Below, piece by piece: positions 18,272-28,487 of a stretch of 64,000 bases of DNA (its first letter is position 1; every line of letters starts with the position of its first letter). The notes under the pieces were generated by a model. That model was given only the letters and a program-made list of their open reading frames with translations. It searched no databases and was not told the DNA's origin. A program made the translations under genes and the position numbers. The stretch comes from Streptomyces apocyni (lineage in GTDB: Bacteria; Actinomycetota; Actinomycetes; Streptomycetales; Streptomycetaceae), in NCBI RefSeq assembly GCF_009739465.1, contig NZ_WHOM01000036.1, forward strand, positions 372,001 to 436,000, written 5' to 3'.

Positions 18272-19210
18272 ATGCAGTACACCCGTGCCCGGCGTGCCCT
18301 TCTCGGTGTGCTCGCCGTGCTCGCCATCACCCCGCTCGCGGCCTGCGGACAGGGAAGCGGAAGGGGCAGCGGCCCGGTCGCGTCACCTCCGTCCGCTGCC
18401 ACGGCGAGCGAGAGTACGCATGCGGAGACGACTGCCGACGCCCTACGGGCACTCGAGCGCGAGTTCGACGCACGGCTGGGGGTCTACGCCATCGACACCG
18501 GGACCGGACGGGAGGTGGCCTACCGGGACAACGAACGGTTCGCCTACGCCTCCACATTCAAGGCGCTGGCAGCCGGTGCCGTACTCCGCCAGCACTCCCC
18601 GAACGGTATGAACCAGGTGATCAAGTACTCCCGGAACGATCTGGTCGCCCACTCCCCCGTGACCAAGAAGTACGTGACGACCGGGATGACCCTGCGCGAA
18701 CTGTGTGACGCGGCCGTCCGCTTCAGCGACAACACGGCGGGCAATCTGCTGCTGGACGCTCTGGGCGGGCCCAAGGGCCTGAACTCCGCGCTGCGGGACC
18801 TGGGGGACGACGTCACCCGGGTGGAGCGCCGCGAGCCGGAACTGAACCAATGGGCCCCGGGGGCGACCAGGGATACGAGCACGCCGCGTGCGCTGGCCAG
18901 CGACCTGCGGGCGCTTGTGCTGGGCGATGCGCTCGGCGAGACCGAACGGACGCAGCTCGCGCGGTGGCTGCGAACCAACACCACCGGAGCGGAACTGATC
19001 AGGGCAGGGATGCCCAAGGGATGGGTGGTCGGCGACAAGACCGGGGCAGCAGGCGTCTACGCCGTCCGCAACGACATCGCGGTGGTATGGCCCGCCGATG
19101 CCGCTCCGATCGCCCTGGCGATCACGTCGAACCGCGGCGAAGAAGACGCCGACTACGACAACATGCTGATCGCGGAAGCGGCGTCCGTGGTCGCCCGCGC
19201 GCTGTCGTAG
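18272..19210 (+). CDS. Class A beta-lactamase (lipoprotein)
   Basis: 312 residues. Lipoprotein leader ending in PLAAC (Cys 25). The serine beta-lactamase motifs are complete: STFK with the nucleophile at Ser 94, SDN (about residue 152), an omega-loop Glu in REPELN and KTG near the C-terminus. Hydrolyses beta-lactams outside the membrane. GGAGG lies eight bases before the ATG. Typical of chromosomal Streptomyces enzymes; no linked regulator such as BlaA/BlaB is next to it. Spectrum of activity cannot be read from the sequence. Confidence 0.92.
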   Translation: MQYTRARRALLGVLAVLAITPLAACGQGSGRGSGPVASPPSAATASESTHAETTADALRALEREFDARLGVYAIDTGTGREVAYRDNERFAYASTFKALAAGAVLRQHSPNGMNQVIKYSRNDLVAHSPVTKKYVTTGMTLRELCDAAVRFSDNTAGNLLLDALGGPKGLNSALRDLGDDVTRVERREPELNQWAPGATRDTSTPRALASDLRALVLGDALGETERTQLARWLRTNTTGAELIRAGMPKGWVVGDKTGAAGVYAVRNDIAVVWPADAAPIALAITSNRGEEDADYDNMLIAEAASVVARALS

Positions 19211-19330
19211 GCAGGAGACGGGCGCCGCGGCCGTCCCCTTGGCCGCGCGGCCGAGCGGTGAGCGGCCCGCCGCTGTCGGCGGAGGCCATGGCCGCCCCTG
19301 GGCCCGTGAGTCTTGCCTGCGGGGGCGGGT

Positions 19331-19770
19331 TCAGGGCCGGTGCCCGGCGGCATTGTCGGCGCCGTGTCCCAGGGCGCCCTCGCCCTCGGTGTCCAGGCGC
19401 GGCAGCAGCCGGTCCAGCCAACCCGGCGTCCACCAGGCGGACTTGCCCAACAGGGGTCACCACGGCGGGCACCAGCAGCAGCCGGACGACCGTGGCGGCG
19501 ATGAGCACACTGGCAGCCAGGCCCAGACCCACCGTCTTGACCACGATGTTGTCCGAGACGGTGAACGCCGCGAAGACGCTGACCATGATCAGAGCCGCGC
19601 TGGCATTGGGGTCCCCGGTGCGCAGCGAGGCCTCACGGAGCCGGGAGAGCAGGAAGATCTCGTAGTCCATGCTCAGGCCGAAGACGATGGCAAACATCAT
19701 CATCGGTACGTAGCTCTCGATCGGCACCTTGCCGGAGACGCCGGGCGCGGGGCCGCCCCACCGCCACACG
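19331..19770 (-). pseudogene. 3' remnant of an MMPL-family transporter
   Basis: Reading on the minus strand gives conserved MMPL sequence (VPIESYVPMMMFAIVFG, MDYEIFLLSRLREA, SDNIVVKTVGLGL). About 14 residues expected between DPNAS and AALIMV are missing. After LLLVPAVVTP the frame shifts because one extra C is present in ACCCCTGTTGGG. The expected C-terminus then continues in the next frame to a TGA at 19331. Upstream, the conserved N-terminal part is absent. The gene is therefore a non-functional tail of a large efflux or lipid transporter. Confidence 0.85.
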
Positions 19771-20386
19771 CAACGGCCGCACCCGAAACAGCACCCCACC
19801 GCCCGGGTGCGCTGCAACTCCACCCCCGCCGGGACCACGGCACCACCACAACACACCCGTAGCCCCGGAACCCGCCATCAGCTCCGCCCCCAACCGAGCC
19901 GTCATCACCGCCAGCGGCACCGGCTCCCCCGACTCCGCATCCCGCAGCACTACCCTGGCGGCACCCCACCCCGCTGGAAAGCCAACAGCCACACAGGCCA
20001 CCCACGGCCCACCACTCAACACCCGCCGCACAGACCGGTGATGGACCAGATACACCACCCCACTCGCGGACAACCCGACGCCACCACCCCCACAAGCAAC
20101 AGCCCCTACCTCCAGCCACCCAACCCCACCCGCCTCCGAGACACCTCAAGCACCACCCCGAAGGCAAACGAACCCAACCCGCCCCACACCAACCACCGAC
20201 CCCGCCGCCCAAAGGTCGCTGCCGTCGTCGCGGGCGAAGGCGAAGGTGGCGACGACCGGTTTGACTCCGAGACACTCCAATAGACGGAGCCCGTACAGCC
20301 GTACACCTTCCGCGCCAAAGGGCCCACCGTCAACGCTGCTTTCTATCGGCCTGCGAGATGCTCACACGGAACCCCCTCACCTTCAC
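19771..20386. other. Decayed stretch without intact gene
   Basis: On the minus strand this 600-bp segment gives membrane-like fragments in changing frames (RWLVWGGLGSFAFGVV, GLLLVGVVASG, then GGPWVACVAVGFPAGWG and ESGEPVPLAVMTARLGAEL), broken by stops. This suggests a second degraded membrane-protein gene of unknown family. The plus strand has only a Pro/Thr/His-rich shadow frame. Confidence 0.45.
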
Positions 20387-20431
20387 CCAGCCGGGCGTAT
20401 CAGTGCTCTCGCAGCCCAACAGCCCGGCTGG
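20387..20431 (-). terminator. 10-bp stem hairpin after the small membrane gene cluster
   Basis: CCAGCCGGGC and GCCCGGCTGG form perfect arms around a 25-nt loop, 22 bp past the stop of the gene ending at 20454. Likely transcription end for the minus-strand cluster downstream of the RHS gene. Confidence 0.5.
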
Positions 20432-20453
20432 TAATCGAGCAAAGCAAGAGATA

Positions 20454-20948
20454 TCAGGAATCACCCCGTGCCGACCTGGCGGCGTCGAGAATAGCTGCGG
20501 CGATGTCGTCGCTGCGGCCCCGGCGGCGGAGCCAAACAGCATAGTTTGGTTTGAGGAAGGCCAGGCTCAGCCATGCCTTCCCCGGGGTGTAGCCGATCAC
20601 CAGGCCATAATACCCGGGTTCCACATGCGTAACTCGGGCCAGCGGAATTCTATGCCATCCAAGGACATGCCTCACCAGGACGGCATCGGGGGTAAGGGCG
20701 ACACTTGCCCTGCAGGCGTACAGGGCGAGCCAGGAACCGAGGAGAAGGAACGAAGTGCCTTCCATTATGTAGGAGCCCTGGAAAATGACAGGGGAAAACC
20801 CAAGAAAGAAGAGGGCGAGCAGTAGCAGAACAGTGCGCTGCCAGACTCGGAGGGTCCACTTGCGAACGATAGTTGCGCTTGACTTCGTCAAGTCGACCGC
20901 GCTTGGCCTTTTTCCCCGCTTACCCACTCGCCCTCCCCGCGTCCTCAT
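20454..20948 (-). CDS. Small membrane protein with bacterial PH-like region
   Basis: 164 residues. Two hydrophobic helices (about residues 40-57 and 63-80) are followed by a beta-rich part (ALTPDAVLVRHVLGWHRIPL) like bacterial PH domain proteins. GC content is clearly lower than in the flanking core genes, with more A/T at third positions. It lies third in a row of small membrane genes downstream of the RHS protein and could be an immunity protein. An in-frame GTG one codon upstream is an alternative start. Function not known. Confidence 0.6.
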   Translation of the reverse strand: MRTRGGRVGKRGKRPSAVDLTKSSATIVRKWTLRVWQRTVLLLLALFFLGFSPVIFQGSYIMEGTSFLLLGSWLALYACRASVALTPDAVLVRHVLGWHRIPLARVTHVEPGYYGLVIGYTPGKAWLSLAFLKPNYAVWLRRRGRSDDIAAAILDAARSARGDS

Positions 20949-20973
20949 CACCCTGAATTACAGGCTCTCAGGG

Positions 20974-21255
20974 TTAGCTTCTAATCAGCAGAGACCCCTC
21001 AGTGGCGAGGCCGGCGAAGCCGAGCGTCGCAATCACCGCACCGACAAATCTAATTGTGCGTACGGTAACCGCATCGGAAACACCGAACAGTGACTGCTGA
21101 AGAAGTAGAAGGACACGTTCCGTGGAATCGCGAAGGTTCGCGGCCAGAAGAAGACCAAGCCCACCAAAGAGCGCATAGAACACCATGGACCCAATGCTGC
21201 CCTCCTCTGATGCGCGACCAGTGGCGAGGAAGTAATCAAACAGGGGGCTCGTCAT
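20974..21255 (-). CDS. Small two-helix membrane protein
   Basis: 93 residues from the first ATG; the open frame continues to a TTG but has no start signal there. Helices at about residues 24-40 and 68-90 with an amphipathic stretch between. Lower GC than core genes. No family recognised. Same orientation and spacing as its two neighbours, suggesting one transcript with the RHS gene. Confidence 0.5.
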   Translation of the reverse strand: MTSPLFDYFLATGRASEEGSIGSMVFYALFGGLGLLLAANLRDSTERVLLLLQQSLFGVSDAVTVRTIRFVGAVIATLGFAGLATEGSLLIRS

Positions 21256-21400
21256 CTCAAGCCGCTCAATTCTGGACAGTGCGACAGTGCGGGTGCTCGA
21301 AGGAGCCCGCAGGTTGCGGAGTAGCTGCTGGACCCATCGGGCCCTCAAAAGGACGCAAAGTGACGCGGAAGGAGGGGCCGGAGTTCTGCTCGCCAGCTAG

Positions 21401-21949
21401 TCAACCAGGGACAACCGTCGCCACGATCAATGCGATAATGGCACCCACTAGGCAACCGTCCGCAATCCACGAGACAGTGATTGCCCTACGGGGCGTGATG
21501 TCATCACCTCCCAGGCTGCGGCGTTCTTGGAGAGCATCCTTAAGGTGACCCGCAGCTCTATCCGACGTGCCGACAAAGTGGTCCAGCAGCGACCCGCCAA
21601 AAGCAGTAGCGTGGACTTCATCCCCATCTTTAGTGCGCAGGGTGAGTGTGCCGCTCGCAGCTGTCCCGACTCGTGCGATATGGCTGCAGGGGAGTGAATA
21701 CGTGAATACCGGGTTCACCACTTTCACTTTGTGAGTTTCCAGCACGATGCGGGAGCACAAGATGCGTCGCACCAGTGCGATCGTGGCGAGACAAGCAGCG
21801 ACACCAATAAGAGGACCACGAGAGGCGTGAGGAGAGATCTTACCGGCAGCAGCTACCGCAAGAATTCCCAGAATTATGACGATGATCCAGGACAATATCG
21901 GAAAAGACCTTCTGCGTATGACTTTTCGCTCACTCTTGGACTTGCTCAT
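21401..21949 (-). CDS. Membrane protein, PH-like, immunity candidate
   Basis: 182 residues starting at an ATG with AGGGG seven bases upstream. It has two N-terminal helices (residues about 18-35 and 47-62), a beta-rich middle (VVNPVFTYSLPCSHIARV) and a final hydrophobic helix. It is the first gene after the RHS stop, 97 bp away, in the position where polymorphic toxins keep their immunity gene. It shares layout with the protein at 20454-20948 (two helices, then a PH-like part, then SD/AA-rich tail), so the two may be distant copies. Immunity is inferred from position only. Confidence 0.6.
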   Translation of the reverse strand: MSKSKSERKVIRRRSFPILSWIIVIILGILAVAAAGKISPHASRGPLIGVAACLATIALVRRILCSRIVLETHKVKVVNPVFTYSLPCSHIARVGTAASGTLTLRTKDGDEVHATAFGGSLLDHFVGTSDRAAGHLKDALQERRSLGGDDITPRRAITVSWIADGCLVGAIIALIVATVVPG

Positions 21950-22046
21950 CCCAGCGCCCCTCGTCTCTGCCATTCAGGGAGCGGCTGGAGCCGGAGCGCC
22001 TAGGGGCTTCCTAGGCATGACCCACTCCAGCCGTCCCTACTGGATC

Positions 22047-25000
22047 CTAACAGGCTCCTGCGTAAGCGCCAATACTTGTATCGCCTGCTCCGCAGAAACC
22101 GACATTGAATCCGGCATTAATGCTCATGTTGCCGTATGTTGCGCCCCTGTCTATGCGGGTCGTCGAGCGCATTACTGCGTGCCCAGTGGAAGTTGCCGAA
22201 CGGACTTTAGATATGCTCGTGTAGCGAGATAGCGCGTTGCTTCCGTACGCTTCACGCCAGGTCTTCGCGCCACCGAAAGCCCGCCCGAACGCCGCAGCGC
22301 TACCTCCCCCAACGGCCGTCCATGCCAAATCCTTGCCATAAGCCCGATAATCCCAATTATCGGTCTTTAGTCCGTCACCCAAGAATTTTGCCGTTGCGAC
22401 CCCAGCACCTACTGCTATGCACGCTCCAGCAGATACGACTACACAGGCGCCGAAGGTGGCGATGGTCAGGCCTGTCTTGATTCCATCCCAGTTGTCGCTC
22501 GTCCAGTCACCTACGGCACTGGCTGCGGAGGAGGCACCAGAGACGACCTTGCCCCCGGTCGCGTTCCATGCGCTTTTCCAGAAGCCGTCGTTCTTTTCGT
22601 TCTTCTTGCGCTGGGCTTCGGCGGCCTTGCGGTCTCGTTCGGCTTGTTCTGCTGCTCTGATCTGGGCTGCCTTGCGGTTTGCTGCGTTGGTGCCGTTGCA
22701 TTCAGGGTCTACGCCACAGGTGTTCCAGTAGGTGTTGTAGCTCTTCTGCATCTCCTTCTGCCGCTTGTAGTACTTCTTGGTCGGCTTGTTGTTGCTGTCG
22801 GTGTAGCCCTTGAGCCTCAGGCCGTTCTTGAGAATCTTGGAGTTTCCGTAGCCCTGGCCGGAGATCTCGTCGTAGATCATTTCGCCGGTGGGGTCGGAGA
22901 AGGTGGTGGGGTTGCTGTTGCCGTACTGGTAGGGGTTGTGCTGGCGGGCGTCGCCGGTGATGAGGAACGGGTCGACGGAGATGAAGCGGCCCAGTTGCGG
23001 ATCGTATTCACGGGCGCCGAGGTGGGTGAGGCCGGTGGGGTCGGTGGTGCCGCCGACGAAGCCGCGGTCGCCGGGCCAGTTGGCGCCGGTGGCGGAGCGG
23101 GGGCCGCCGAAGGGGAGTTGCTTGCGGCGGGTGACGGTCTGGACGGCTCCCATGGCGACGGCGATCATGCCGGTGCCCTGGTGGTCGCCGAACAGGAAGG
23201 TGAAGCCGTCGCTGTTGCGGATGGCGACGGTCTCGCCGCCGTGGGTGTAGTAGCGGGTGGCTGTCTTGGCGCCGGAGGCGGTGGTCTTGAGTTCGTTGCC
23301 GCCGGGCAGGTAGGCGGTGGTGGTGCCGTCCGCGTTGCGGGCCAGCATCCGGTTGCCATCGGAGTCGTAGAGGTACTCCGTCTTCTTGCCGTCCTCGGTG
23401 AGGGTGGCGAGGTTGCCTTCCGCGTCCCAGGCCATCTTCTGGTCGCGTGCGCCGCCGGTGCGGGCGGTGGTGTTGCCCGTCTCGTCGTAGGTGAACGTCT
23501 CCGTCGCGTCGTCGTCGGGGCCGCCGGTGGTGGTGACCGAGCGCAGGGCGTGCGGGTTGGTGTCGCCTGCCTTGCCCGTGGTGTAGGTGCGGGTGGCGGT
23601 GGTGGAGAGGCCGCCGGTGGCGTGCTGGGTTTCCTTGGTGCGGTTGCCTGCCACGTCGTAGGTGTAGGAGTGCCAGTAGGAGTCCGGGCCGCCCACTGTG
23701 GTTGTGGAGGGGGCGGTCTTGCAGTCGTCGGTGGCGGACTTAGTGGTCCAGGCCTCGGTCATGCGGCGCAGCGCGTCCATGTCGAAGCACTGGGTATCGG
23801 TGACCGCGGCCTGGTCCTGGCCGGAGGTGCTGGAGATGCGGGTGGTGTTGCCAGCGGCGTCGTAGGTGTAGCGGGTGTCCTCGATGCGCAGGGCGTTGTC
23901 GCCGTCGATGGTGTTGCGAGTCAGGTCGCCGGTGTGCTCGTCGTAGTTCGTAGTCCGGTACACCTTCTGTCCGAAGGCGCCGTACTCGGTGCGCACCGGG
24001 CGGGCGAACACGTCATAGTCGACGTTGCCTACCAGCGGCACACGGCCTGCTGTGGTGCGGCTGGGAAGGTCCTGGTCGTTGAAGTTGGTGGTGACCCGTT
24101 CGGAGGGGACGTTGCCGATCGCGGGGTGCATCGTCCATGTCTGGGCGCCGGTGTACTGGTTGTAGCCGAAGCTCCAGGTGTAGTCCCCGGCCAGAGCACC
24201 CTCATTGGTGGGGAGGATGGTGGTGGACGAGGTGGGTTGGCCGCGGTCGTTGTAGCCGTTGATCTTCGTGGTGTAGGCCTTGCCGTCCACGTAGCGGGTG
24301 TCGGAGGCGGCTAGGCCCTTGGCCACACTGTCGTACGACCAGGCTGCCAGTTGGGTGTTGCCGTGCTTGAGGTCCTTCTTGCGGCCCAGCGTGTCGTAGC
24401 TGGTGGTCAGCGTGGTGCCGCGGGCGTCGGTGGTCTTCACCGGCCGGTCGGCGGCGTCGTACGTGGTGGTGGTGATGCCCTTGTCCGGGTCGTCGGCCTT
24501 GATCTGGCGGCCGCGGGCATCGTAGGTCCACGTCCAGCTGGTGCCTGCCGGGTCGGTCATCCTGGCCAGGCTGCCGTGCTTGTCGTAGGCGTAGGTGGTG
24601 GCCTGGAACTTGGTGCGGGCCACGTCGGTGTAGGAGCGCTGCTCGGTCTTGCGGCCCAGCGCGTCGGTGATGGTGGTCGTGGCGGTGCCGCCCTTGGGCG
24701 GGATCACGGTGGTGCGGTCGCCGCTGTGCTGGGTGGTGGTGCGCTTGGTTTCGTCGCCGAACTTCAGGGAGATGGTGGCGGTGGTGCGCCCGGCGCCGTC
24801 GTAGACGTTCTCCACCCCGGCCGGGACCTTGGTGTCGTCACCGGCGACCAGCGTGGCCGACGGCTTGCCATCGGCGTAGTAGGCGCCGTAGGACTTCCAG
24901 ACCAGGCCGCGGGTGTCGTACCGGGTCTCGGTGACCACCCGCCCGCCAGGGGCGGCGACAGCCGGGGACTGGCTCTGGCGTTCGCGGAGCAAGCCGTCCA

Positions 25001-28000
25001 GGAAGGTGTAGCTGGTGGCGTACTCGCCGAGGTGGTTGAGCGTCTTGGTGGTCACCACGTTCGGCTCGGTCCGCGACAGCTTGTAGCTGAACTTGGCGGA
25101 CGGCAGCTTCGGGTTGGCGGCCTTGGAACGGCCCGAATCCCACGCCTGGGTGACCCGGCCCAGCGCGTCGTACGTCATGTCAGTGCGGTTGTTGTTGGCG
25201 TCGACGGTGGCCGTGGTGACGCCGCGGCGCGGGTCGGTGTACTCGGTGCTGGTGTGGCCCAGGGCGTTGGTGGAGACCGTCTTGGTGGCCGCCTGGCCGG
25301 TGGCCGGGGTGTAGGCGACGGTCGTGGTGGCGCCGGAGGCGCCGGTCGACTCGGTCTGGCGGCCGTAGGCGTCGTAGCTGGCGGTGTTGACCGTCACATA
25401 GCCGGTGCCCGCGCCGTTGTGCTCGTCGCGGCGGGTCTCATCGCCCTTGGTGGGCGCCGCGCCCATGGTGCTGGAGCCGTCGTAGTAGAACCGCTCGGTG
25501 CCGACCAGGTCGGCGGGCAGGTTCGGCGTGGTGCCGCAGGCCTTGGCGACGGTTGTGGACTCCGCGACCAGGGACAGGAAGTTCTTGGCGGTGTTGCGGG
25601 CGTAGGAGGTGGTGGTGCACCGCTCGTCGCCGGACTTGGCTGTGTCTCCGGCCTCGGAAGCGGAGGCGAGCATGCCGTAGGAGTCGAAGGTCCGGGTCGT
25701 CTCGGTGCGCCGCAGAGTTCCGCCGGTGACGGTGGTGCGGGTCTGGTCCTTCTTGGTCCCGGTGCGGTAGGCGTGCACGGTCGGCAGGTTGTCCGCGGCG
25801 CGGGAGTGGCTGGCGGTGGCCGACGAGCGCCACGGGGTCTGGCTGGTGGCCGAGATGAGGGCCCCGCCCACGCCGTTGTAGGTGGCGCTCTCGCGGGTCA
25901 TGCCCGCGAACGCCTCGTGGTCGGTGATCTCGTTGCCTTCGCCGTCGGCGACCTTCGCCCCGGCGATCCCCCGGAAGTAGCGGGCCTCGGACAGGCCCTG
26001 CTTGCCCTCGGCCGGGTCCCCTGTGCGGGTCTGGACCCGCTCGTAGCCCCGACGGTCGCCGTAGGTGCGGTGCTTGGCCTTGGTGAACTCGTCATCCCCC
26101 TTGGCCCAGGCCAGTCCCCCCAGGTAGGAGTAGTCGACCCGCACCACCGGGGCGCCCGCGGTGTTGTCGGACTCCAGGATCTGGGTGACCACATAGGAGT
26201 GGAACCAGTCCTCATACGGCTCGTACTCCGCGTCCGGCGCGTCCGGCGGGGACCAGATGACGGGGTAGCAGCGCTTGGTGTTCGAGGACGGGGTGGGCAG
26301 GCTGCCTGCCTTGCACTCCGGGGCGGAATAGGTGACCCCCACAGTGCCGCCGGTCTCGGTCTCGATCCCGTAGACCCGGTAGCGGTTGTAGGCCGGGACC
26401 GGGTCGACAGCACCCTCGACGCGGTTGGGCAGCTGCTGCCCCTTGAACGTCACCGCCGGGAGCGTGACCGGCGTGTCGGCGGTGTGCCCGGTGCGGGTGA
26501 TCGAGGCCAGCCACAGCGGCGGGTCAGTGCCATCCCCGGTGGAGGGGAACTGGTGCTTCAGCGCCCAGGAGTCAGTCTTGTGATAGGTACCGTCGTCCAG
26601 TACCGACGTGGCGATGCCGGTCAGTCGCTTGCGAGTGAAGTACGAGGGCGAGGAGTTGCCCTCGCAGTCGTCACCTGACTTGCAGTACTGGTCGAACGGG
26701 ACGTCTGGCCACTTCTTGGCGTTGGCCTCGGTGAACTTGTCCGCCGCGCAGTCGAAGCTGCTGGTCTTCAGGCACCGCTCGGACACGGTGAAGTCGACCT
26801 TGGCCGCCGCCTTGTCGGCGTACATGCGGTTCGAGCGCAGCCCGTACTCGATGCGCTTGAGGTAGCCGCCGCGGGTGTAACTGGTGGGCGTGCCCTTGAA
26901 GGAAGCGTCGATGTTGCGCTGGTAGTGGTTGGACTCCTTGGCCCAGTAGTAGGCCATGGCGTTGCTGTGCGGGTCGACCACATAGTCCAGGTTCCACCGC
27001 CACCCCTGCTGGCACCAGGAGTCCTTGAACGAGCTGGCATGGCACGGCTCGCCGGAGTGGTTGCCGAACACCGGCACCGTGAAGGTGGAGTTGGTCTCCC
27101 CCTTGCCCTCGGCCCAGCCGGGCAGCCGGTTGAAGCCGAAGTAGTAGCGGGTGCCGTCCGGAGTGGTCACCCGCCAGTACTCGCCGTTGTTGTCGCCGTT
27201 GCCGCGCTTCGAGCTTGTCAGCTGGGCGATCTTCGTACCGTCGTCGGCCTTCTTACGCCACTCGCCACTCGCGTCGTCCTTGACCAGTTCGCTCGAGGAA
27301 CCGCCCAGCGACAGCGTGGCGTTCTCCTTCTTCCAGCACTGGTCACCGACCTTATGGGACGGATTGTTGCCGTCCTTCTTGTCGTCCTCGCACGCGATGT
27401 AGCGGCGCTCGATGAAGCCCGGTGACAGCGACCAGCCGTCTCCCACCCAGTTGGCCTGGTTGTTGGTCGCTGCTGTGCGTCCGTCCACGGACTGCGAGGA
27501 GTACGCCAGGTCCAGGCTTGGCTCCAGGCCGCCCGGCACGGAGGGGGTGTCGACGTCATAGGCCCAGGAGAAGCCTCCCGAGGAGCCGCCCGCCTCCCAC
27601 TTGCCCGACGGAGACAACGGCGTGGCAGTGAAGTCACCGGTGCCGCCTGAGGGAGCGGCACTCACCGCGAACAGGGTAGTGCCGGAGGACACCGAGCTCT
27701 TGGGCGCGGCCTGCATCGGGAAAGTGGACCGCTGGACCGGGTCCCCCGCCTCCGGTACCGAATCCTCAACGATTTCGGTGTCGACCTCCGCCGACAGGAT
27801 GCCGCGCTCGCGGTCGTTGGTCGTGTCGACCGCCTTGCCCGGCGCGCAGCCCTTCTTGCCCGGGGTGGTCACCGCGCACTCCGGAACCTCACGCAGCGTC
27901 AGGCGTGAGGCCCAGTCACCGCCGTACATTCCGGCGAAGTCCGAGTAGTCCACCTCCAGGCCGACCCGGGCCTTGCCCTTCTTCGCCTTCTTGCCCTTCT

Positions 28001-28487
28001 CAGGGCCGTGGCCCTGCACGGCGATGAGTACGCCGTCGATCCCGGCCGCCTTCGCACTCCACCGGTCAAGGGTCTGGACCTGCAGACGCCGGGCACGGCT
28101 GGCGCCTTGCTTGGCGCCCTTCGCACTCTTCGCTGGCGCCAACTTCACAGGCAGGGAACCGGCCTTCGCCGTCTTCCCCTCCTCTCCCTCGCTCGGCACC
28201 TCGGTGGTAGTGGTGCCGGCCTCGGGCCAGTCCGCCTTCTCGTCGGGCTTGGCAGGGTTCTTGACGGTCTCGTCCGGCTTGTTGAGGCCCTTGCCCTGGA
28301 CCTCGGAGACCGGCACCGGGTCCGGCTTGGTCAGTCTGCGCAACTCCAGCTCGGCCGCGGCGGCCACCGGGCCACCCAGCAGACCGGCCATCAGATAGGC
28401 CACGAGCATCAGGGCAACTACCCGCGCACGTCTGCCAATTACACGCACGGGACGGCGAAACGCCATGGGACGCAAACCGGACACCAT
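22047..28487 (-). CDS. Giant RHS/YD-repeat secreted protein (WapA-like), variable C-terminus
   Basis: About 2,146 residues. A basic, hydrophobic N-terminal signal (VVALMLVAYLMAGLLGG) exports it. A SpvB-like N-terminal part (AYSSQSVDGRTAATNNQ) is followed by many YD repeats (YDAAGNTTR, YDALGRVTQ, YDSDGNRM). The RHS core ends with YDPQLGRFISVDPF and FSDPTGE. After DPTGE comes a C-terminal tip of some 277 residues with a basic linker and a hydrophobic helix (ATFGACVVVSAGACIA), ending in a Cys/Gly-rich tail. In RHS proteins this tip usually carries a toxin. The tip is clearly lower in GC than the core. No nuclease or known toxin motif was recognised. The start is uncertain (28466-28496). Confidence 0.88.
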   Translation of the reverse strand: MVSGLRPMAFRRPVRVIGRRARVVALMLVAYLMAGLLGGPVAAAAELELRRLTKPDPVPVSEVQGKGLNKPDETVKNPAKPDEKADWPEAGTTTTEVPSEGEEGKTAKAGSLPVKLAPAKSAKGAKQGASRARRLQVQTLDRWSAKAAGIDGVLIAVQGHGPEKGKKAKKGKARVGLEVDYSDFAGMYGGDWASRLTLREVPECAVTTPGKKGCAPGKAVDTTNDRERGILSAEVDTEIVEDSVPEAGDPVQRSTFPMQAAPKSSVSSGTTLFAVSAAPSGGTGDFTATPLSPSGKWEAGGSSGGFSWAYDVDTPSVPGGLEPSLDLAYSSQSVDGRTAATNNQANWVGDGWSLSPGFIERRYIACEDDKKDGNNPSHKVGDQCWKKENATLSLGGSSSELVKDDASGEWRKKADDGTKIAQLTSSKRGNGDNNGEYWRVTTPDGTRYYFGFNRLPGWAEGKGETNSTFTVPVFGNHSGEPCHASSFKDSWCQQGWRWNLDYVVDPHSNAMAYYWAKESNHYQRNIDASFKGTPTSYTRGGYLKRIEYGLRSNRMYADKAAAKVDFTVSERCLKTSSFDCAADKFTEANAKKWPDVPFDQYCKSGDDCEGNSSPSYFTRKRLTGIATSVLDDGTYHKTDSWALKHQFPSTGDGTDPPLWLASITRTGHTADTPVTLPAVTFKGQQLPNRVEGAVDPVPAYNRYRVYGIETETGGTVGVTYSAPECKAGSLPTPSSNTKRCYPVIWSPPDAPDAEYEPYEDWFHSYVVTQILESDNTAGAPVVRVDYSYLGGLAWAKGDDEFTKAKHRTYGDRRGYERVQTRTGDPAEGKQGLSEARYFRGIAGAKVADGEGNEITDHEAFAGMTRESATYNGVGGALISATSQTPWRSSATASHSRAADNLPTVHAYRTGTKKDQTRTTVTGGTLRRTETTRTFDSYGMLASASEAGDTAKSGDERCTTTSYARNTAKNFLSLVAESTTVAKACGTTPNLPADLVGTERFYYDGSSTMGAAPTKGDETRRDEHNGAGTGYVTVNTASYDAYGRQTESTGASGATTTVAYTPATGQAATKTVSTNALGHTSTEYTDPRRGVTTATVDANNNRTDMTYDALGRVTQAWDSGRSKAANPKLPSAKFSYKLSRTEPNVVTTKTLNHLGEYATSYTFLDGLLRERQSQSPAVAAPGGRVVTETRYDTRGLVWKSYGAYYADGKPSATLVAGDDTKVPAGVENVYDGAGRTTATISLKFGDETKRTTTQHSGDRTTVIPPKGGTATTTITDALGRKTEQRSYTDVARTKFQATTYAYDKHGSLARMTDPAGTSWTWTYDARGRQIKADDPDKGITTTTYDAADRPVKTTDARGTTLTTSYDTLGRKKDLKHGNTQLAAWSYDSVAKGLAASDTRYVDGKAYTTKINGYNDRGQPTSSTTILPTNEGALAGDYTWSFGYNQYTGAQTWTMHPAIGNVPSERVTTNFNDQDLPSRTTAGRVPLVGNVDYDVFARPVRTEYGAFGQKVYRTTNYDEHTGDLTRNTIDGDNALRIEDTRYTYDAAGNTTRISSTSGQDQAAVTDTQCFDMDALRRMTEAWTTKSATDDCKTAPSTTTVGGPDSYWHSYTYDVAGNRTKETQHATGGLSTTATRTYTTGKAGDTNPHALRSVTTTGGPDDDATETFTYDETGNTTARTGGARDQKMAWDAEGNLATLTEDGKKTEYLYDSDGNRMLARNADGTTTAYLPGGNELKTTASGAKTATRYYTHGGETVAIRNSDGFTFLFGDHQGTGMIAVAMGAVQTVTRRKQLPFGGPRSATGANWPGDRGFVGGTTDPTGLTHLGAREYDPQLGRFISVDPFLITGDARQHNPYQYGNSNPTTFSDPTGEMIYDEISGQGYGNSKILKNGLRLKGYTDSNNKPTKKYYKRQKEMQKSYNTYWNTCGVDPECNGTNAANRKAAQIRAAEQAERDRKAAEAQRKKNEKNDGFWKSAWNATGGKVVSGASSAASAVGDWTSDNWDGIKTGLTIATFGACVVVSAGACIAVGAGVATAKFLGDGLKTDNWDYRAYGKDLAWTAVGGGSAAAFGRAFGGAKTWREAYGSNALSRYTSISKVRSATSTGHAVMRSTTRIDRGATYGNMSINAGFNVGFCGAGDTSIGAYAGAC

